Origin: Burkholderia sp. OK233
Lineage (GTDB): Bacteria > Pseudomonadota > Gammaproteobacteria > Burkholderiales > Burkholderiaceae
DNA length: 64,000 nt
Direction: 5' to 3'
Assembly (NCBI RefSeq): GCF_900230185.1
Contig: NZ_OCSR01000001.1
Span: 5,208,001-5,272,000, forward strand
Below, in pieces: positions 25,392 to 34,220 of this stretch. Positions within the stretch are counted from its first letter, which is position 1. The number at the start of each line of letters is the position of its first letter. The translations under genes were made by a program, and so were the position numbers. The notes under the pieces are model-generated. The model worked only from the letters and a program-made list of their open reading frames with translations, did not search any database and was not told where the DNA came from.

Positions 25392-26051
25392 ATGCGCGTA
25401 CTCCTCGTAGAAGACGACGACCTGATCGGCTGCGGCATCGAAGCGGGACTGCGTCAAGCCGGTTTCACGGTCGATTGGGCTCGCGACGGCCACAAGGCCA
25501 GTCTCGCCCTCGACACCACCGCCTATGCGTTGGTCCTGCTCGATCTCGGCTTGCCCAGGGTATCGGGTATGGAACTGCTGAAACGGGTGCGCGACGCCGG
25601 CAAGGACGTGCCGGTGCTCGTGCTGACCGCCAAGGGCACGGTGGTGGACCGCGTCGGCGGCCTCGAAGCCGGCGCCGACGACTACCTCGGCAAGCCCTTC
25701 GACCTGACCGAGTTGATCGCCCGTTGCCGGGCCCTGCTGCGCCGCGCACAGGGGCGCAGCGTCGAGGTGATCCGCTATCAGGATCTGACGGTCAATCCCA
25801 CCGCGCAAACCGTCGAAGTCGGCAATACGCGCGTGCCCCTCACCTCGCGTGAATGGGCCATCCTGATGCAGTTGCTGACCAATCAGGGCATTCCCCAGTC
25901 GCGCTCGCGCCTCGAAGAGAGCTTGTATGGATGGCAGGAAGAAATCGAAAGCAATGCGATCGAGGTCCATGTGTCCAACCTGCGCAAAAAGCTCGGCGCC
26001 AAGCTGATCAGAACGGTGCGCAATATCGGCTACGTGGTGGAGAAAGCGTAA
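25392..26051 (+). CDS. OmpR-family response regulator, QseB-like
   Basis: A 219-residue regulator starting MRVLLVEDDDLIGCGIEAGL. The receiver has EDD, the phospho-Asp in LVLLDLGLPRVSG (D51) and Lys in GKPFDLTELI. The winged helix ends EVHVSNLRKKLGAKLIRTVRNIGYVV. The ATG at 25392 is chosen by alignment with the family; upstream in-frame starts would add 22 residues. Its stop overlaps the kinase start (TAATG). It lies between two hopanoid gene groups, transcribed opposite to both. Confidence 0.95.
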   Translation: MRVLLVEDDDLIGCGIEAGLRQAGFTVDWARDGHKASLALDTTAYALVLLDLGLPRVSGMELLKRVRDAGKDVPVLVLTAKGTVVDRVGGLEAGADDYLGKPFDLTELIARCRALLRRAQGRSVEVIRYQDLTVNPTAQTVEVGNTRVPLTSREWAILMQLLTNQGIPQSRSRLEESLYGWQEEIESNAIEVHVSNLRKKLGAKLIRTVRNIGYVVEKA

Positions 26052-27454
26052 TGTCGGCATCGATACGCCGCCGTCTGATGATGCTGGTCCTGACCAGCAT
26101 CGCGCTGATCTGGGGCATCGCGCTGATATCGAGCTATCGTCAGGCCACGCGCGAAGTGAGCGAATGGGAAGAGGCGCGCCTCGCCGAGCTTGCGCAAATC
26201 CTTGCCCTGCTCGATCAACGCAATCTGACGACTCTGGCCAACGCGCGCATCGACGTGCGCGAAGAGGAAAAAGGCGGCGAACCCGGCGCGAACGACAGCG
26301 ACGACGACGATTCCCTGCCGCGCGACGCGCTATTTCAGGTGCGTAGCGCGAACGGCGACGTGCTGGCGGGCAGCCCGCAATTGCGCGCGCTAGCGGCGTG
26401 GGATCTACCCGTGCCGCCCGCCAGCGGGGCGCAAAACATGACGCTGGGTGGTCAGATGTGGCATACGTTCACCTTGCGCGACACCACGCTCGGCCACACG
26501 GTGCGCGTGTTCGAACCGGCCAATACGCGCAGCGATTTGGTAAGCGGCGTCGCGAGCCGGATCGCCCGCCCCACGCTGCTCGCACTGCCGGTGCTGGCGC
26601 TGCTGGTGTGGTTCAGCATCGGCTGGAGTCTGGCGCCGCTCAAGGTGCTCTCCGGCGCGATTCGCGCGCGTGATATCAACCGGCTGGAACCGGTCGACAT
26701 CGGCCGGGCCCCGACGGAGGTGCGGCCGCTCGTCGACGCAATCAATCTGGTGCTGTCGCGCTTGCGGCACTCCATCGAGCGCGAGCGCGCGTTTACCGCC
26801 GACGCCGCCCATGAACTGAAGACGCCGCTGGCCGCCATCAAGGTGCAGGCGCAGGTCGCACTCGCCGAATCGGACACGGCATTACAGCGGCTGGCGATGG
26901 AACGCGTGGTGCAAGGGGTCGATCGCAGCGCGCGGCTCGCGGAGCAGTTGCTGCTGCTCGCGCGTCTGGATGTGCACGAAAAACTCTCCACCGCACCGCT
27001 CAGGCCCGCGGCGGTGGCGAAAGACGCGCTGCTTGCCAACGAACGCAACGCGCAGCAGAAGAACATTAGCGTGACGCTCACCGGCGACATGCGTGCGGAG
27101 ATCAATGCGGAGCCCGTACTGATCGGCATCCTGCTCGACAACCTGCTCGACAACGCCATCAAGTATGGACGCGCCGGCGGTTGCATCGAAGTGGCGGTGC
27201 GGCACGAGGTCGGGCGGGTGCAACTCAGCGTGCGCGACGACGGCCCCGGCGTCTCGCCCAGCGATCTCACGCGCCTCACGAACCGGTTTTTTCGTGCGAC
27301 CGGCAATCAGGCCACCGGCAGCGGGCTGGGCCTCTCGATCGTCGCGCGGATCGCCGAGCATTTCGGTGCAAACCTGCATCTCGGCACGGGTATCGGCGAG
27401 AGCGGCCTGGCGGTGGAGGTGTCGTTTCCTGCTTATGCGGGCGCGGAAGAATGA
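26051..27454 (+). CDS. Sensor histidine kinase, QseC-like
   Basis: A 467-residue kinase. Helix 1 spans about residues 8-30 (LMMLVLTSIALIWGIALIS). The periplasmic part spans about 31-170 and has an acidic patch (EEEKGGEPGANDSDDDD). Helix 2 is near 178-198, followed by HAMP, the phospho-His site FTADAAHELKTPLAAI, and ATPase motifs NLLDNAIKYG, DDGPGVSP and GSGLGLSIV. The acidic periplasmic patch could sense cations or cationic peptides, as in PmrB or PhoQ; that is inference. It pairs with the regulator immediately upstream and converges with the hpnL-like gene. Confidence 0.94.
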   Translation: MSASIRRRLMMLVLTSIALIWGIALISSYRQATREVSEWEEARLAELAQILALLDQRNLTTLANARIDVREEEKGGEPGANDSDDDDSLPRDALFQVRSANGDVLAGSPQLRALAAWDLPVPPASGAQNMTLGGQMWHTFTLRDTTLGHTVRVFEPANTRSDLVSGVASRIARPTLLALPVLALLVWFSIGWSLAPLKVLSGAIRARDINRLEPVDIGRAPTEVRPLVDAINLVLSRLRHSIERERAFTADAAHELKTPLAAIKVQAQVALAESDTALQRLAMERVVQGVDRSARLAEQLLLLARLDVHEKLSTAPLRPAAVAKDALLANERNAQQKNISVTLTGDMRAEINAEPVLIGILLDNLLDNAIKYGRAGGCIEVAVRHEVGRVQLSVRDDGPGVSPSDLTRLTNRFFRATGNQATGSGLGLSIVARIAEHFGANLHLGTGIGESGLAVEVSFPAYAGAEE

Positions 27455-27487
27455 AGGTGTTGCTGGGAAGGTGTCGCTTCGGCCGTA

Positions 27488-28513
27488 CTAACGCTGGCTG
27501 GCTTCGCCCACGACCGTCCGCCCTGCCGGTTCAACCCGCTTCGGCTCGCGGTTCGACGACTCGGCAAACTGCCACGCAATGAGTCCGGGCACAAAGATCA
27601 GCAGATCACGAATGCGCCGCGCGCCGGCGAGCGCGAGGCAAATCGAAGGATCGAGCCCCAGCGCACCGCCGATCAGAATGAAACCGCCCTCCTGCACGCC
27701 CAGACCTCCCGGCACGAAGAAAGCCGCACTGCTGATCGCCTGGATCAGCGATTCGATCACCACCGCTTCGACCAGCGTGACGTGCACGCCGAGAAAATAC
27801 AGCGCAAGCCAGATTTCGAGCGACGTCAGGAAGCACTGCAGCGGTTGCCAGAAGAACAGATAGCGCAGCACCACGCCGCGCCGGCGCCAGATCAGCTTGA
27901 TGGCCTGGTCGATCTGAGCCGATTGTCCGACGAGCGTGGCGAGCTTGCCGCTCGTCATCCGATTGAGCGCACGCGTGATGCGCTCGAACGGGCTGGCATG
28001 CTGCACAAGTGCGAACAGCACCAGCAGCGGCGTGAGCACCACCACGCCCCACGCCAGTTGCCCGGCGAGCCGCAGCGTGTCGGAGTGCGCATTGGCGAAC
28101 AGAAAACCGATGCCGACCATTGTGAACAGCAGCTGGCTGATCACCGTGAGTTGCATATCGACGATGATGCTGCCGACCGCCGTAGACGGCCGCACGCCCC
28201 AGCGCTTGAGCATCCGGAACGACACCACCTCGCCGCCGATACGCGCCACCGGCAACATGCAATTGACGGATTCGCGCACCCAGACCAGGTGCAGCATGTT
28301 GGCGATACCCGGCCGGTTCGCGCCGCGAATCAGCGAGCGCCAGTCGCAGGCATTGGCGATCATCGGCAGCACGTGCGCGATCGCCGCCAGAAAGAGGCCG
28401 GCGCCCGCCGCGCGCAGTGCGCCGAGCACGGCGCCGGGATTGTCCTGCCAGACCAGCCACAGTGACACCAGCAAGCCGGCAAGCGCGGCGAAGCGGCCGA
28501 GATGCTTCATCAT
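27488..28513 (-). CDS. HpnL-like integral membrane protein (UPF0104/LPG synthase TM family)
   Basis: A 341-residue protein with seven or eight helices. It has the family motif region WVRESVNCMLPVARIGGEVVSFRML and, late, ISSAAFFVPGGLGVQEGGFILIGGALGL. The family includes HpnL, found in hopanoid loci, and the flippase half of MprF. Lying 77 bp downstream of the HpnI/HpnJ pair, it may move a hopanoid or a lipid-linked sugar across the membrane; no direct evidence exists here. The start at 28513 (MMKHLG) is preferred to one 10 residues upstream. It converges with the kinase gene. Confidence 0.85.
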   Translation of the reverse strand: MMKHLGRFAALAGLLVSLWLVWQDNPGAVLGALRAAGAGLFLAAIAHVLPMIANACDWRSLIRGANRPGIANMLHLVWVRESVNCMLPVARIGGEVVSFRMLKRWGVRPSTAVGSIIVDMQLTVISQLLFTMVGIGFLFANAHSDTLRLAGQLAWGVVVLTPLLVLFALVQHASPFERITRALNRMTSGKLATLVGQSAQIDQAIKLIWRRRGVVLRYLFFWQPLQCFLTSLEIWLALYFLGVHVTLVEAVVIESLIQAISSAAFFVPGGLGVQEGGFILIGGALGLDPSICLALAGARRIRDLLIFVPGLIAWQFAESSNREPKRVEPAGRTVVGEASQR

Positions 28514-28590
28514 GCGAGAGCCCTTCGCGCGTGCTTCAAGCACGCTGCATTGTCCTCGCCACCGCCTTCCGAATACCCGCGCATCATTGC

Positions 28591-29775
28591 TTACCCAGCC
28601 TGCTGTTCATCCGTCATTCCGTCCTGCGCCGCCGACAACAGGCCGTCGCCATCCACCTTGAAACTGAAACCACGCCAGATCACGCGCGAGGACCAGAAGC
28701 TCGCGACGAAAATCGAAAACGATACAATATCCCATAACGGCAACAGCCACAGGTCGCGGTGCGCCTGCTGCAACGCGCGATCGGACAGCAGCTTCAATAC
28801 GAGTCGGGCGCAGACGGCGGCCAGCGCAAGCGACCAGGCCCACCATGCGCCGCCCGAGAACGCGACGGCGAGCAGCGCGAAGGCGAGCGGAAAAATCAGC
28901 ACCGAGCCGAGGTGGCCGAGCGGATCGATGCTGCGGATCGTGCGGCTCCAGCGCAATTCATGCGCAATCAGTTTCGTCGCGCTGTTTTCAACGCAGGCAT
29001 GGGAGATCGTGAACGGTGGAATCACCACTTTCTCGCCGATCATGCGCACGGCTTCGCCGATCGCATGATCTTCGGCCAGGTGCTGCACGAACGGCGTGAA
29101 GCCACCAATTTTTTCCAGCGTATCGCGTCGCATCGCAATACTCTGCCCAAAGCAGGGACGCGCGAGACCGAGCGCAAGCCCCGTCACCACGCCGGGCAGG
29201 AACTGGTAGTTGGTGGCCTTGGCCGAGAGTCGCGGCCAGAAGCCGGGATCGGGCGCACCGCGATACACGCAGGTGACGAGGCCGACGCCAGGCTTCTGCA
29301 ATTCGCCGATCACATTGCGCAGATAATCCGGCCCGACGCTCACGTCGCTGTCGGCGAACACCAGCACGTCGTGCCGGGCCTGCGGCAGCATATTGAGGAT
29401 GTTGCTGATCTTGCGGTTCGGGCCGTACAGACGTGCATCGGCGACCACGGTGATGTCCGCTTCCGGATGCAGCCGCCGCAGATCGTCGACGGCCTGCAAG
29501 GCGGGGTCAGCCGAATCGTGCACGCCGAACAGGAATTGCACGGGGCCCGGATAGTCCTGCTGACAGAAGCTCGAGAGATTAGTGAGCAACGCCCACTCGT
29601 TGCCGTGCAACGGTTTGACGATCGTGACCGGCGGAAAACTGGTCGGCTCGGACACCGCTCTCGCGAAGAACCGGCCGATCAGGGCACCCGCCAACACCGT
29701 GTAGGCGATGCCGAAAACCGCCGCCGCCGCACACGCATAAGCCAGCGTGACGGCGAGCAGATGCAGGGCGCTCAC
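28591..29775 (-). CDS. hpnI: Hopanoid glycosyltransferase HpnI
   Basis: A 394-residue membrane GT2 enzyme with helix 1 at residues 5-32. Catalytic motifs are TIVKPLHGNEWALLTNL, FADSDVSVGPDYLRN, QHLAEDHAIGEAV and LRWSRTIRSIDPLG, with two or three C-terminal helices. HpnI transfers N-acetylglucosamine to bacteriohopanetetrol in Burkholderia. The start overlaps the hpnJ stop (ATGA), linking it to the cyclitol-ether pathway. A second homologue is found beside hpnK, so the exact division of work is unsure. Confidence 0.87.
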   Translation of the reverse strand: MSALHLLAVTLAYACAAAAVFGIAYTVLAGALIGRFFARAVSEPTSFPPVTIVKPLHGNEWALLTNLSSFCQQDYPGPVQFLFGVHDSADPALQAVDDLRRLHPEADITVVADARLYGPNRKISNILNMLPQARHDVLVFADSDVSVGPDYLRNVIGELQKPGVGLVTCVYRGAPDPGFWPRLSAKATNYQFLPGVVTGLALGLARPCFGQSIAMRRDTLEKIGGFTPFVQHLAEDHAIGEAVRMIGEKVVIPPFTISHACVENSATKLIAHELRWSRTIRSIDPLGHLGSVLIFPLAFALLAVAFSGGAWWAWSLALAAVCARLVLKLLSDRALQQAHRDLWLLPLWDIVSFSIFVASFWSSRVIWRGFSFKVDGDGLLSAAQDGMTDEQQAG

Positions 29776-31193
29776 GCCTCGTGGGCGCGCAGGAAGCGGA
29801 AGAATTCGACGCCTTCACGCAGGCGCCGTTTCATCATGTCCCAGCTCGTGAGCATCTCACGCAGAATTTCCCAGATCTTCGACGGACGGAAATAGAAGCG
29901 CTTATAGAAGTTTTCGAGCTGGTGGTAAATCTCGTCACGCGACAGATGCGGATAGCCGATCGCCGCGAGCTGCACCCCTGACTTGCTGACGAGGTTGATG
30001 ACCTTGTTTTCTTCCAGCCAACCGTTCTCGACCGCCTGGTTGTAGAGCGTCGTGCCGGGATAAGGAGCTGCGAGCGACACCTGGATCGTATGCGGATTGA
30101 TTTCTTTCGCGTACTCGATGGTCTTCTGGATCGTGTCCTGCGTCTCGCCGGGCAGCCCCAGAATGAAGGTGCCGTGAATCTTGATGCCGAGCTTGCGGCA
30201 ATCTTCGCTGAAGCGGCGCGCAATGTCAGTGCGCAGGCCCTTCTTGATGTTCAGCAGAATCTGGTCGTCGCCCGATTCGTAGCCGACCAACAGCAGGCGC
30301 AGGCCATTTTCCTTCATGATCTTCAGCGTCGCGTACGGCACGTTCGCCTTCGCGTTGCAGGACCACGTCACACCCAGTTTGCCTAGGCCGCGGGCGATTT
30401 CCTCGACGCGCGGCTTGAAGTCGGTGAAGGTGTCGTCGTCGAACATGATCTCCTTGACTTCAGGCATGTTGTCGCGGATCCACTTCACTTCTTCGAGCAC
30501 GTTCTCGGTCGAACGCGTGCGATAGCGATGCCCGCCCACCGTTTGCGGCCACAGGCAGAACGTGCATTTCGATCGGCAGCCGCGGCCCGTGTAAATCGAC
30601 ACGTACGGGTGTTTCAGGTAGCCGATGAAATAGTTGTCGATCGTCAGATCGCGCTTGTAGACGGGAGCCACGAACGGCAACTCGTCCATGTTCTCCAGGA
30701 TCGGGCGCGCTTCGTTGTGCTCGATCGAACCGTCTGCCGCGCGATAGCTGAGACCTTTGATCCCGGCGAACGGCTTGCCTTCGGCGACTTCCTGGCAGGT
30801 GAAGTCGAATTCTTCACGGCAGACGAAATCGATGGCCTCGCTCGCGGTCAGCGAATTGTGCGGATCGACTGCGACCTTCGCGCCGACCATGCCGACCAGC
30901 ACCGAAGGCTTGCGCTTCTTCAGGTCTTCGGCAAACAGGGCGTCGGTGGGAAAGGACGGTGTGCTGGTGTGTATCACCACCAGGTCGTATTGCTGCGCTA
31001 TATCTAGCGATGCGTCGACGGACAGGCCGTCAGCGGGAGCGTCGAGTACACGGCTATCGGGGACGAGCGCGGCGGGCTGCGCGAGCCACGTCGGATACCA
31101 GAACGAGCGCACTTCACGCTTGGCCTGATAGCGCGAACCCGCGCCACCATCGAAGCCATCGTACGACGGCGCTTGCAAGAAGAGGGTTTTCAT
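29772..31193 (-). CDS. hpnJ: Hopanoid biosynthesis radical SAM protein HpnJ
   Basis: A 473-residue protein with an N-terminal cobalamin-binding-like domain (about 1-150) and a radical SAM domain. The cluster motif CRSKCTFC (CxxxCxxC) lies near residue 206, in GRGCRSKCTFCLWPQ, with EIMFDDDTF and LLVGYESGDD downstream. In Burkholderia HpnJ acts after HpnI and HpnK to contract the sugar ring and give bacteriohopanetetrol cyclitol ether. The ATG at 31193 (MKTLFLQAPSY) is chosen by family. It heads hpnJ-hpnI-hpnL-like and has a putative regulator box 116 bp upstream. Confidence 0.93.
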   Translation of the reverse strand: MKTLFLQAPSYDGFDGGAGSRYQAKREVRSFWYPTWLAQPAALVPDSRVLDAPADGLSVDASLDIAQQYDLVVIHTSTPSFPTDALFAEDLKKRKPSVLVGMVGAKVAVDPHNSLTASEAIDFVCREEFDFTCQEVAEGKPFAGIKGLSYRAADGSIEHNEARPILENMDELPFVAPVYKRDLTIDNYFIGYLKHPYVSIYTGRGCRSKCTFCLWPQTVGGHRYRTRSTENVLEEVKWIRDNMPEVKEIMFDDDTFTDFKPRVEEIARGLGKLGVTWSCNAKANVPYATLKIMKENGLRLLLVGYESGDDQILLNIKKGLRTDIARRFSEDCRKLGIKIHGTFILGLPGETQDTIQKTIEYAKEINPHTIQVSLAAPYPGTTLYNQAVENGWLEENKVINLVSKSGVQLAAIGYPHLSRDEIYHQLENFYKRFYFRPSKIWEILREMLTSWDMMKRRLREGVEFFRFLRAHEA

Positions 31194-31308
31194 GAATGCT
31201 CCAGCAAGCCTTTGATCGGCGCTTTCAGTTTTCTGTCGGAAAACTATCGGAACTATTGCCCGCGGCGATGCGCGCGGGAAAAGGGAATCGCGCAAATACT
31301 ACGGAGCA

Positions 31309-31331
31309 AAGCTGAAGGAAACCTTAAGGAA
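31309..31331. promoter_or_regulatory. Putative response-regulator box before hpnJ
   Basis: Identical over 23 bp to 25254-25276. On the hpnJ coding strand it reads CCTTAAGGTTTCCTTCAG, giving CTTA and CTTC 11 bp apart. Its distance to the hpnJ start (about 115 bp) equals the distance at the regulator gene. I infer control of hpnJIL by the QseB-like regulator. Confidence 0.6.
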
Positions 31332-31338
31332 AATACGC

Positions 31339-31368
31339 CCGGTCCGCCCACCTGCGCGTGCGGACCGG
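31339..31368 (-). terminator. Hairpin after cspA
   Basis: CCGGTCCGC at 31339-31347 pairs perfectly with GCGGACCGG at 31360-31368. It lies 9 bp after the cspA stop. The U-tract is weak (GCGTATTTTCC), so the efficiency is uncertain. Confidence 0.55.
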
Positions 31369-31377
31369 TTACTGCTT

Positions 31378-31581
31378 TCACACCGGCTTGATATCCGCCG
31401 CCTGCTTGCCCTTCGGTCCCTGCTTGATTTCGAAGCTGACCTTCTGGTTTTCCTGCAGCGATTTGAACCCTTCGCTGCGAATTTCCGAGAAATGGGCAAA
31501 CAGATCCTCGCCACCGTCGTCCGGTGTGATAAAGCCAAAACCCTTCGCGTCATTGAACCACTTCACTGTACCGGTTGGCAT
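31378..31581 (-). CDS. Cold-shock protein, CspA family
   Basis: A 67-residue single cold-shock domain: MPTGTVKWFNDAKGFGFITP with RNP-1 KGFGFI and RNP-2 LFAHF. It binds single-stranded nucleic acid and acts as an RNA chaperone. The start at 31581 is standard for the family; the frame extends 13 codons further upstream without support. A long untranslated leader is likely, as usual for csp genes, and 300 bp separate it from the divergent aldehyde dehydrogenase gene. Confidence 0.95.
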   Translation of the reverse strand: MPTGTVKWFNDAKGFGFITPDDGGEDLFAHFSEIRSEGFKSLQENQKVSFEIKQGPKGKQAADIKPV

Positions 31582-31881
31582 GTCGATTCCTCGCTTGCAC
31601 CTTGGTTGATTGGGTTGCATTCACCAGCTTGCGCTGGTTCATGCTACTGCTGCTTGACTTTACGCCTGTTTGCGCGGCGCCGCTCAGGTAGCCGTTTCTC
31701 CGCCGCGGCAACCGGAGTAGCAAAGCCCGTGCCGCCCGCCGCCCGTGGGCTCAGCGCCGATGCGATCGCGCGCAATCAGATAAGATGATTGGTATCGGCA
31801 GTCCATCCTTGGCCGCGCAGAGTCAGCCCAATGCATCACGACCGCGCGACCTATCGTTCTCCCCACTTACAGGAACCCAGC
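31582..31881. other. Intergenic region between cspA and the aldehyde dehydrogenase gene
   Basis: 300 bp of divergent upstream region. It must hold the promoters for both genes and probably the cspA 5' leader. No repeat, RNA gene or strong sigma-70 pair was found by eye. Confidence 0.4.
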
Positions 31882-33327
31882 ATGGCCACCTCGAGCTATA
31901 CCGATACCCGTCTTCTGATCAACGGCGAGTGGTGCGACGCCGCCAGCGGCAAAACCCTCGACGTCATCAATCCCGCCACTGGCAAGGCCATCGGTAAGGT
32001 GGCTCACGCCGGCATCGCCGATCTGGACCGGGCGCTGGCCGCCGCACAGCGCGGCTTCGAAGCCTGGCGCAAGATTCCGGCCAACGAACGCGCCACCACC
32101 ATGCGCAAGGCCGCCGCGCTGGTGCGCGAACGTGCTTCCGACATCGCCCGCCTGATGACCCAGGAACAGGGCAAGCCGTTTGCCGAGGCGCGCGTCGAAG
32201 TGCTGTCCGCGGCAGACATCATCGAATGGTTCGCCGACGAAGGCCGCCGCGTCTACGGCCGGGTTGTGCCGCCGCGCAATCTGGCGGTGCAGCAAACCGT
32301 GCTCAAGGAGCCGATCGGCCCGGTGGCGGCCTTCACGCCGTGGAATTTCCCGGTCAATCAGGTCGTGCGCAAGCTGAGCGCGGCGCTCGCGTGCGGCTGC
32401 TCGTTCCTCGTCAAGGCGCCGGAAGAAACCCCGGCGTCGCCGGCGGCGCTGCTGCAGGCGTTCGTTGAAGCCGGCGTGCCGCCCGGTACGGTCGGCCTCG
32501 TGTTCGGCGATCCGGCGGAGATTTCCAGCTACCTGATTGCGCATCCGGTGATCCGCAAGGTCACATTCACCGGCTCGACGCCGGTCGGCAAGCAGCTGGC
32601 CGCGCTGGCCGGCACGCACATGAAGCGTGCGACGATGGAGCTGGGCGGGCATGCGCCTGTCATCGTGGCCGAAGACGCCGACGTGGCGCTGGCCATCAAG
32701 GCCGCGGGCGCCGCAAAGTTCCGCAATGCCGGCCAGGTCTGCATCTCGCCGACGCGCTTTCTGGTGCACAACAGCATCCGCGAAGAATTCGCCGCGGCGC
32801 TCGTCAAGCATGCTGAAGGCCTCAAGCTCGGCGACGGTCTGGCGGAAGGCACGACCATCGGACCGCTCGCCAATGCGCGCCGTCTCACCGCGATGAGCAA
32901 GGTGCTCGACGACGCGCGCAAGACCGGCGCGAAGGTCGAGACGGGCGGCGAACGCGTGGGCTCGCAGGGTAACTTCTTCGCGCCGACCGTGCTGACCAAC
33001 GTGTCGCTCGACTCGGACGTGTTCAACAACGAGCCGTTCGGCCCGATCGCCGCGATCCGCGGTTTCGACACGCTCGAAGAAGCGATCGCCGAGGCGAACC
33101 GTCTGCCGTTTGGCCTCGCCGGTTATGCGTTCACGAAGTCGTTCCGCAACGTGCATCTGCTGTCGCAACAGATGGAAGTCGGCATGCTGTGGATCAACCA
33201 GCCTGCCGCGCCCTGGCCGGAAATGCCGTTTGGCGGCGTGAAGGATTCGGGCTATGGGTCGGAAGGTGGTCCGGAAGCCATGGAAGGCTATCTGGTCACC
33301 AAGGCCGTTTCGGTGATGGCGGTTTAA
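31882..33327 (+). CDS. NAD(P)-dependent aldehyde dehydrogenase (semialdehyde dehydrogenase type)
   Basis: A 481-residue enzyme of the ALDH superfamily. The Rossmann motif is FTGSTPVGKQLA, the general base Glu is in MELGGHAPVIV and the catalytic Cys in NAGQVCISPTRF. It resembles succinate-semialdehyde and alpha-ketoglutaric-semialdehyde dehydrogenases (GabD/AraE group). The ATG at 31882 follows AGGAA. It stands alone with a strong terminator downstream. The substrate cannot be fixed; the nearby uronate genes make a sugar-acid semialdehyde possible. Confidence 0.9.
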   Translation: MATSSYTDTRLLINGEWCDAASGKTLDVINPATGKAIGKVAHAGIADLDRALAAAQRGFEAWRKIPANERATTMRKAAALVRERASDIARLMTQEQGKPFAEARVEVLSAADIIEWFADEGRRVYGRVVPPRNLAVQQTVLKEPIGPVAAFTPWNFPVNQVVRKLSAALACGCSFLVKAPEETPASPAALLQAFVEAGVPPGTVGLVFGDPAEISSYLIAHPVIRKVTFTGSTPVGKQLAALAGTHMKRATMELGGHAPVIVAEDADVALAIKAAGAAKFRNAGQVCISPTRFLVHNSIREEFAAALVKHAEGLKLGDGLAEGTTIGPLANARRLTAMSKVLDDARKTGAKVETGGERVGSQGNFFAPTVLTNVSLDSDVFNNEPFGPIAAIRGFDTLEEAIAEANRLPFGLAGYAFTKSFRNVHLLSQQMEVGMLWINQPAAPWPEMPFGGVKDSGYGSEGGPEAMEGYLVTKAVSVMAV

Positions 33328-33404
33328 GGTTTAAGACGCCGACGGCCGTCAGGCTTTCAGGGCGAGGTTTCTGACCTCGTCCGCCTGATTGAACGCTGTG
33401 CCAG

Positions 33405-33434
33405 GTCCGCGAGCGCTCGTTCGCGGACTTTTTT
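33405..33434 (+). terminator. Intrinsic terminator after the aldehyde dehydrogenase
   Basis: GTCCGCGA (33405-33412) pairs with TCGCGGAC (33421-33428), followed by six T residues. It is a clear rho-independent terminator. Confidence 0.88.
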
Positions 33435-33556
33435 ATTCATCGCACCGCGCCCCTCGAGTCGCCCGCTGATTCCTCCTTGATTCGCTTCTCATTCGCTTCG
33501 TTCAGTCCATTCCTCGCTTTATGATGCGCAGTCATACAACGAAAATCTGCTTCGTC

Positions 33557-34156
33557 ATGAATGACACGTCCTCTAGCCTCTTGCAACCCACGTTGACCGG
33601 ACAGATCGTTGAACTCCGGCCGCTTCAGCAGGAACACACGCAAGGTCTGCTCGACGCCGCCGCGGACGGTCAGTTGTGGAACATGAAGCTGACTGTCGTG
33701 CCGGGTCCGGAAACCGTCGGCAGCTATATGGCAACCGCGCTCGATGGGCGCGCGACCGGCACGGTGATGCCTTTCGTGATCGTCAGACGGGATACGGGAG
33801 CGATTGTCGGCAGCACGCGGTTCTGGAAGATCGACCGGGGGAACCGGAAGCTGGAAATCGGCCACACCTGGCTGGGCGAGTCGGTGCAGCGCTCTGCGGT
33901 GAACACCGAGGCGAAGTACCTTCTGCTGAGTCATGCCTTCGAAGCAATGCAGTGCGTGCGCGTGCAGTTCACGACGGATGAACTCAACGAGAAATCCCGA
34001 GCGGCGATTCTGCGAATCGGCGCGAAACAGGAAGGGATTGTCCGGCACGAGCGCATCATGCCGGATGGGCGTAAGCGCAATTCGGTGCGCTTTAGCATCA
34101 TCGATGAGGAGTGGGCGGACGTGAAGGCGATGTTGGAGGGGAAGTTGGGGCGGTGA
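33557..34156 (+). CDS. GNAT-family N-acetyltransferase, RimJ/RimL-like
   Basis: A 199-residue acetyltransferase beginning MNDTSSSLLQPTLTGQIVEL. It has the acetyl-CoA fold segments RKLEIGHTWLGESVQRSAVNTEAKYLLLSHAFE and MQCVRVQFTTDELNEKSRAAILRIG. These match the RimJ/RimL group that acetylates protein N termini or small molecules. The start at 33557 agrees with homologues; the frame opens 12 codons earlier. Substrate unknown. It converges with kdgT, 64 bp away. Confidence 0.87.
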   Translation: MNDTSSSLLQPTLTGQIVELRPLQQEHTQGLLDAAADGQLWNMKLTVVPGPETVGSYMATALDGRATGTVMPFVIVRRDTGAIVGSTRFWKIDRGNRKLEIGHTWLGESVQRSAVNTEAKYLLLSHAFEAMQCVRVQFTTDELNEKSRAAILRIGAKQEGIVRHERIMPDGRKRNSVRFSIIDEEWADVKAMLEGKLGR

Positions 34157-34220
34157 GACCCGCCTGACGTGACTCACTTCACTTCGTCACGTTCAGGCGC
34201 AAACCAACCGCCCTACCCCT

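Noticed and set aside
31867..33168. Long minus-strand frame opposite the aldehyde dehydrogenase
   Set aside because: Composition and position show it to be an antisense shadow.
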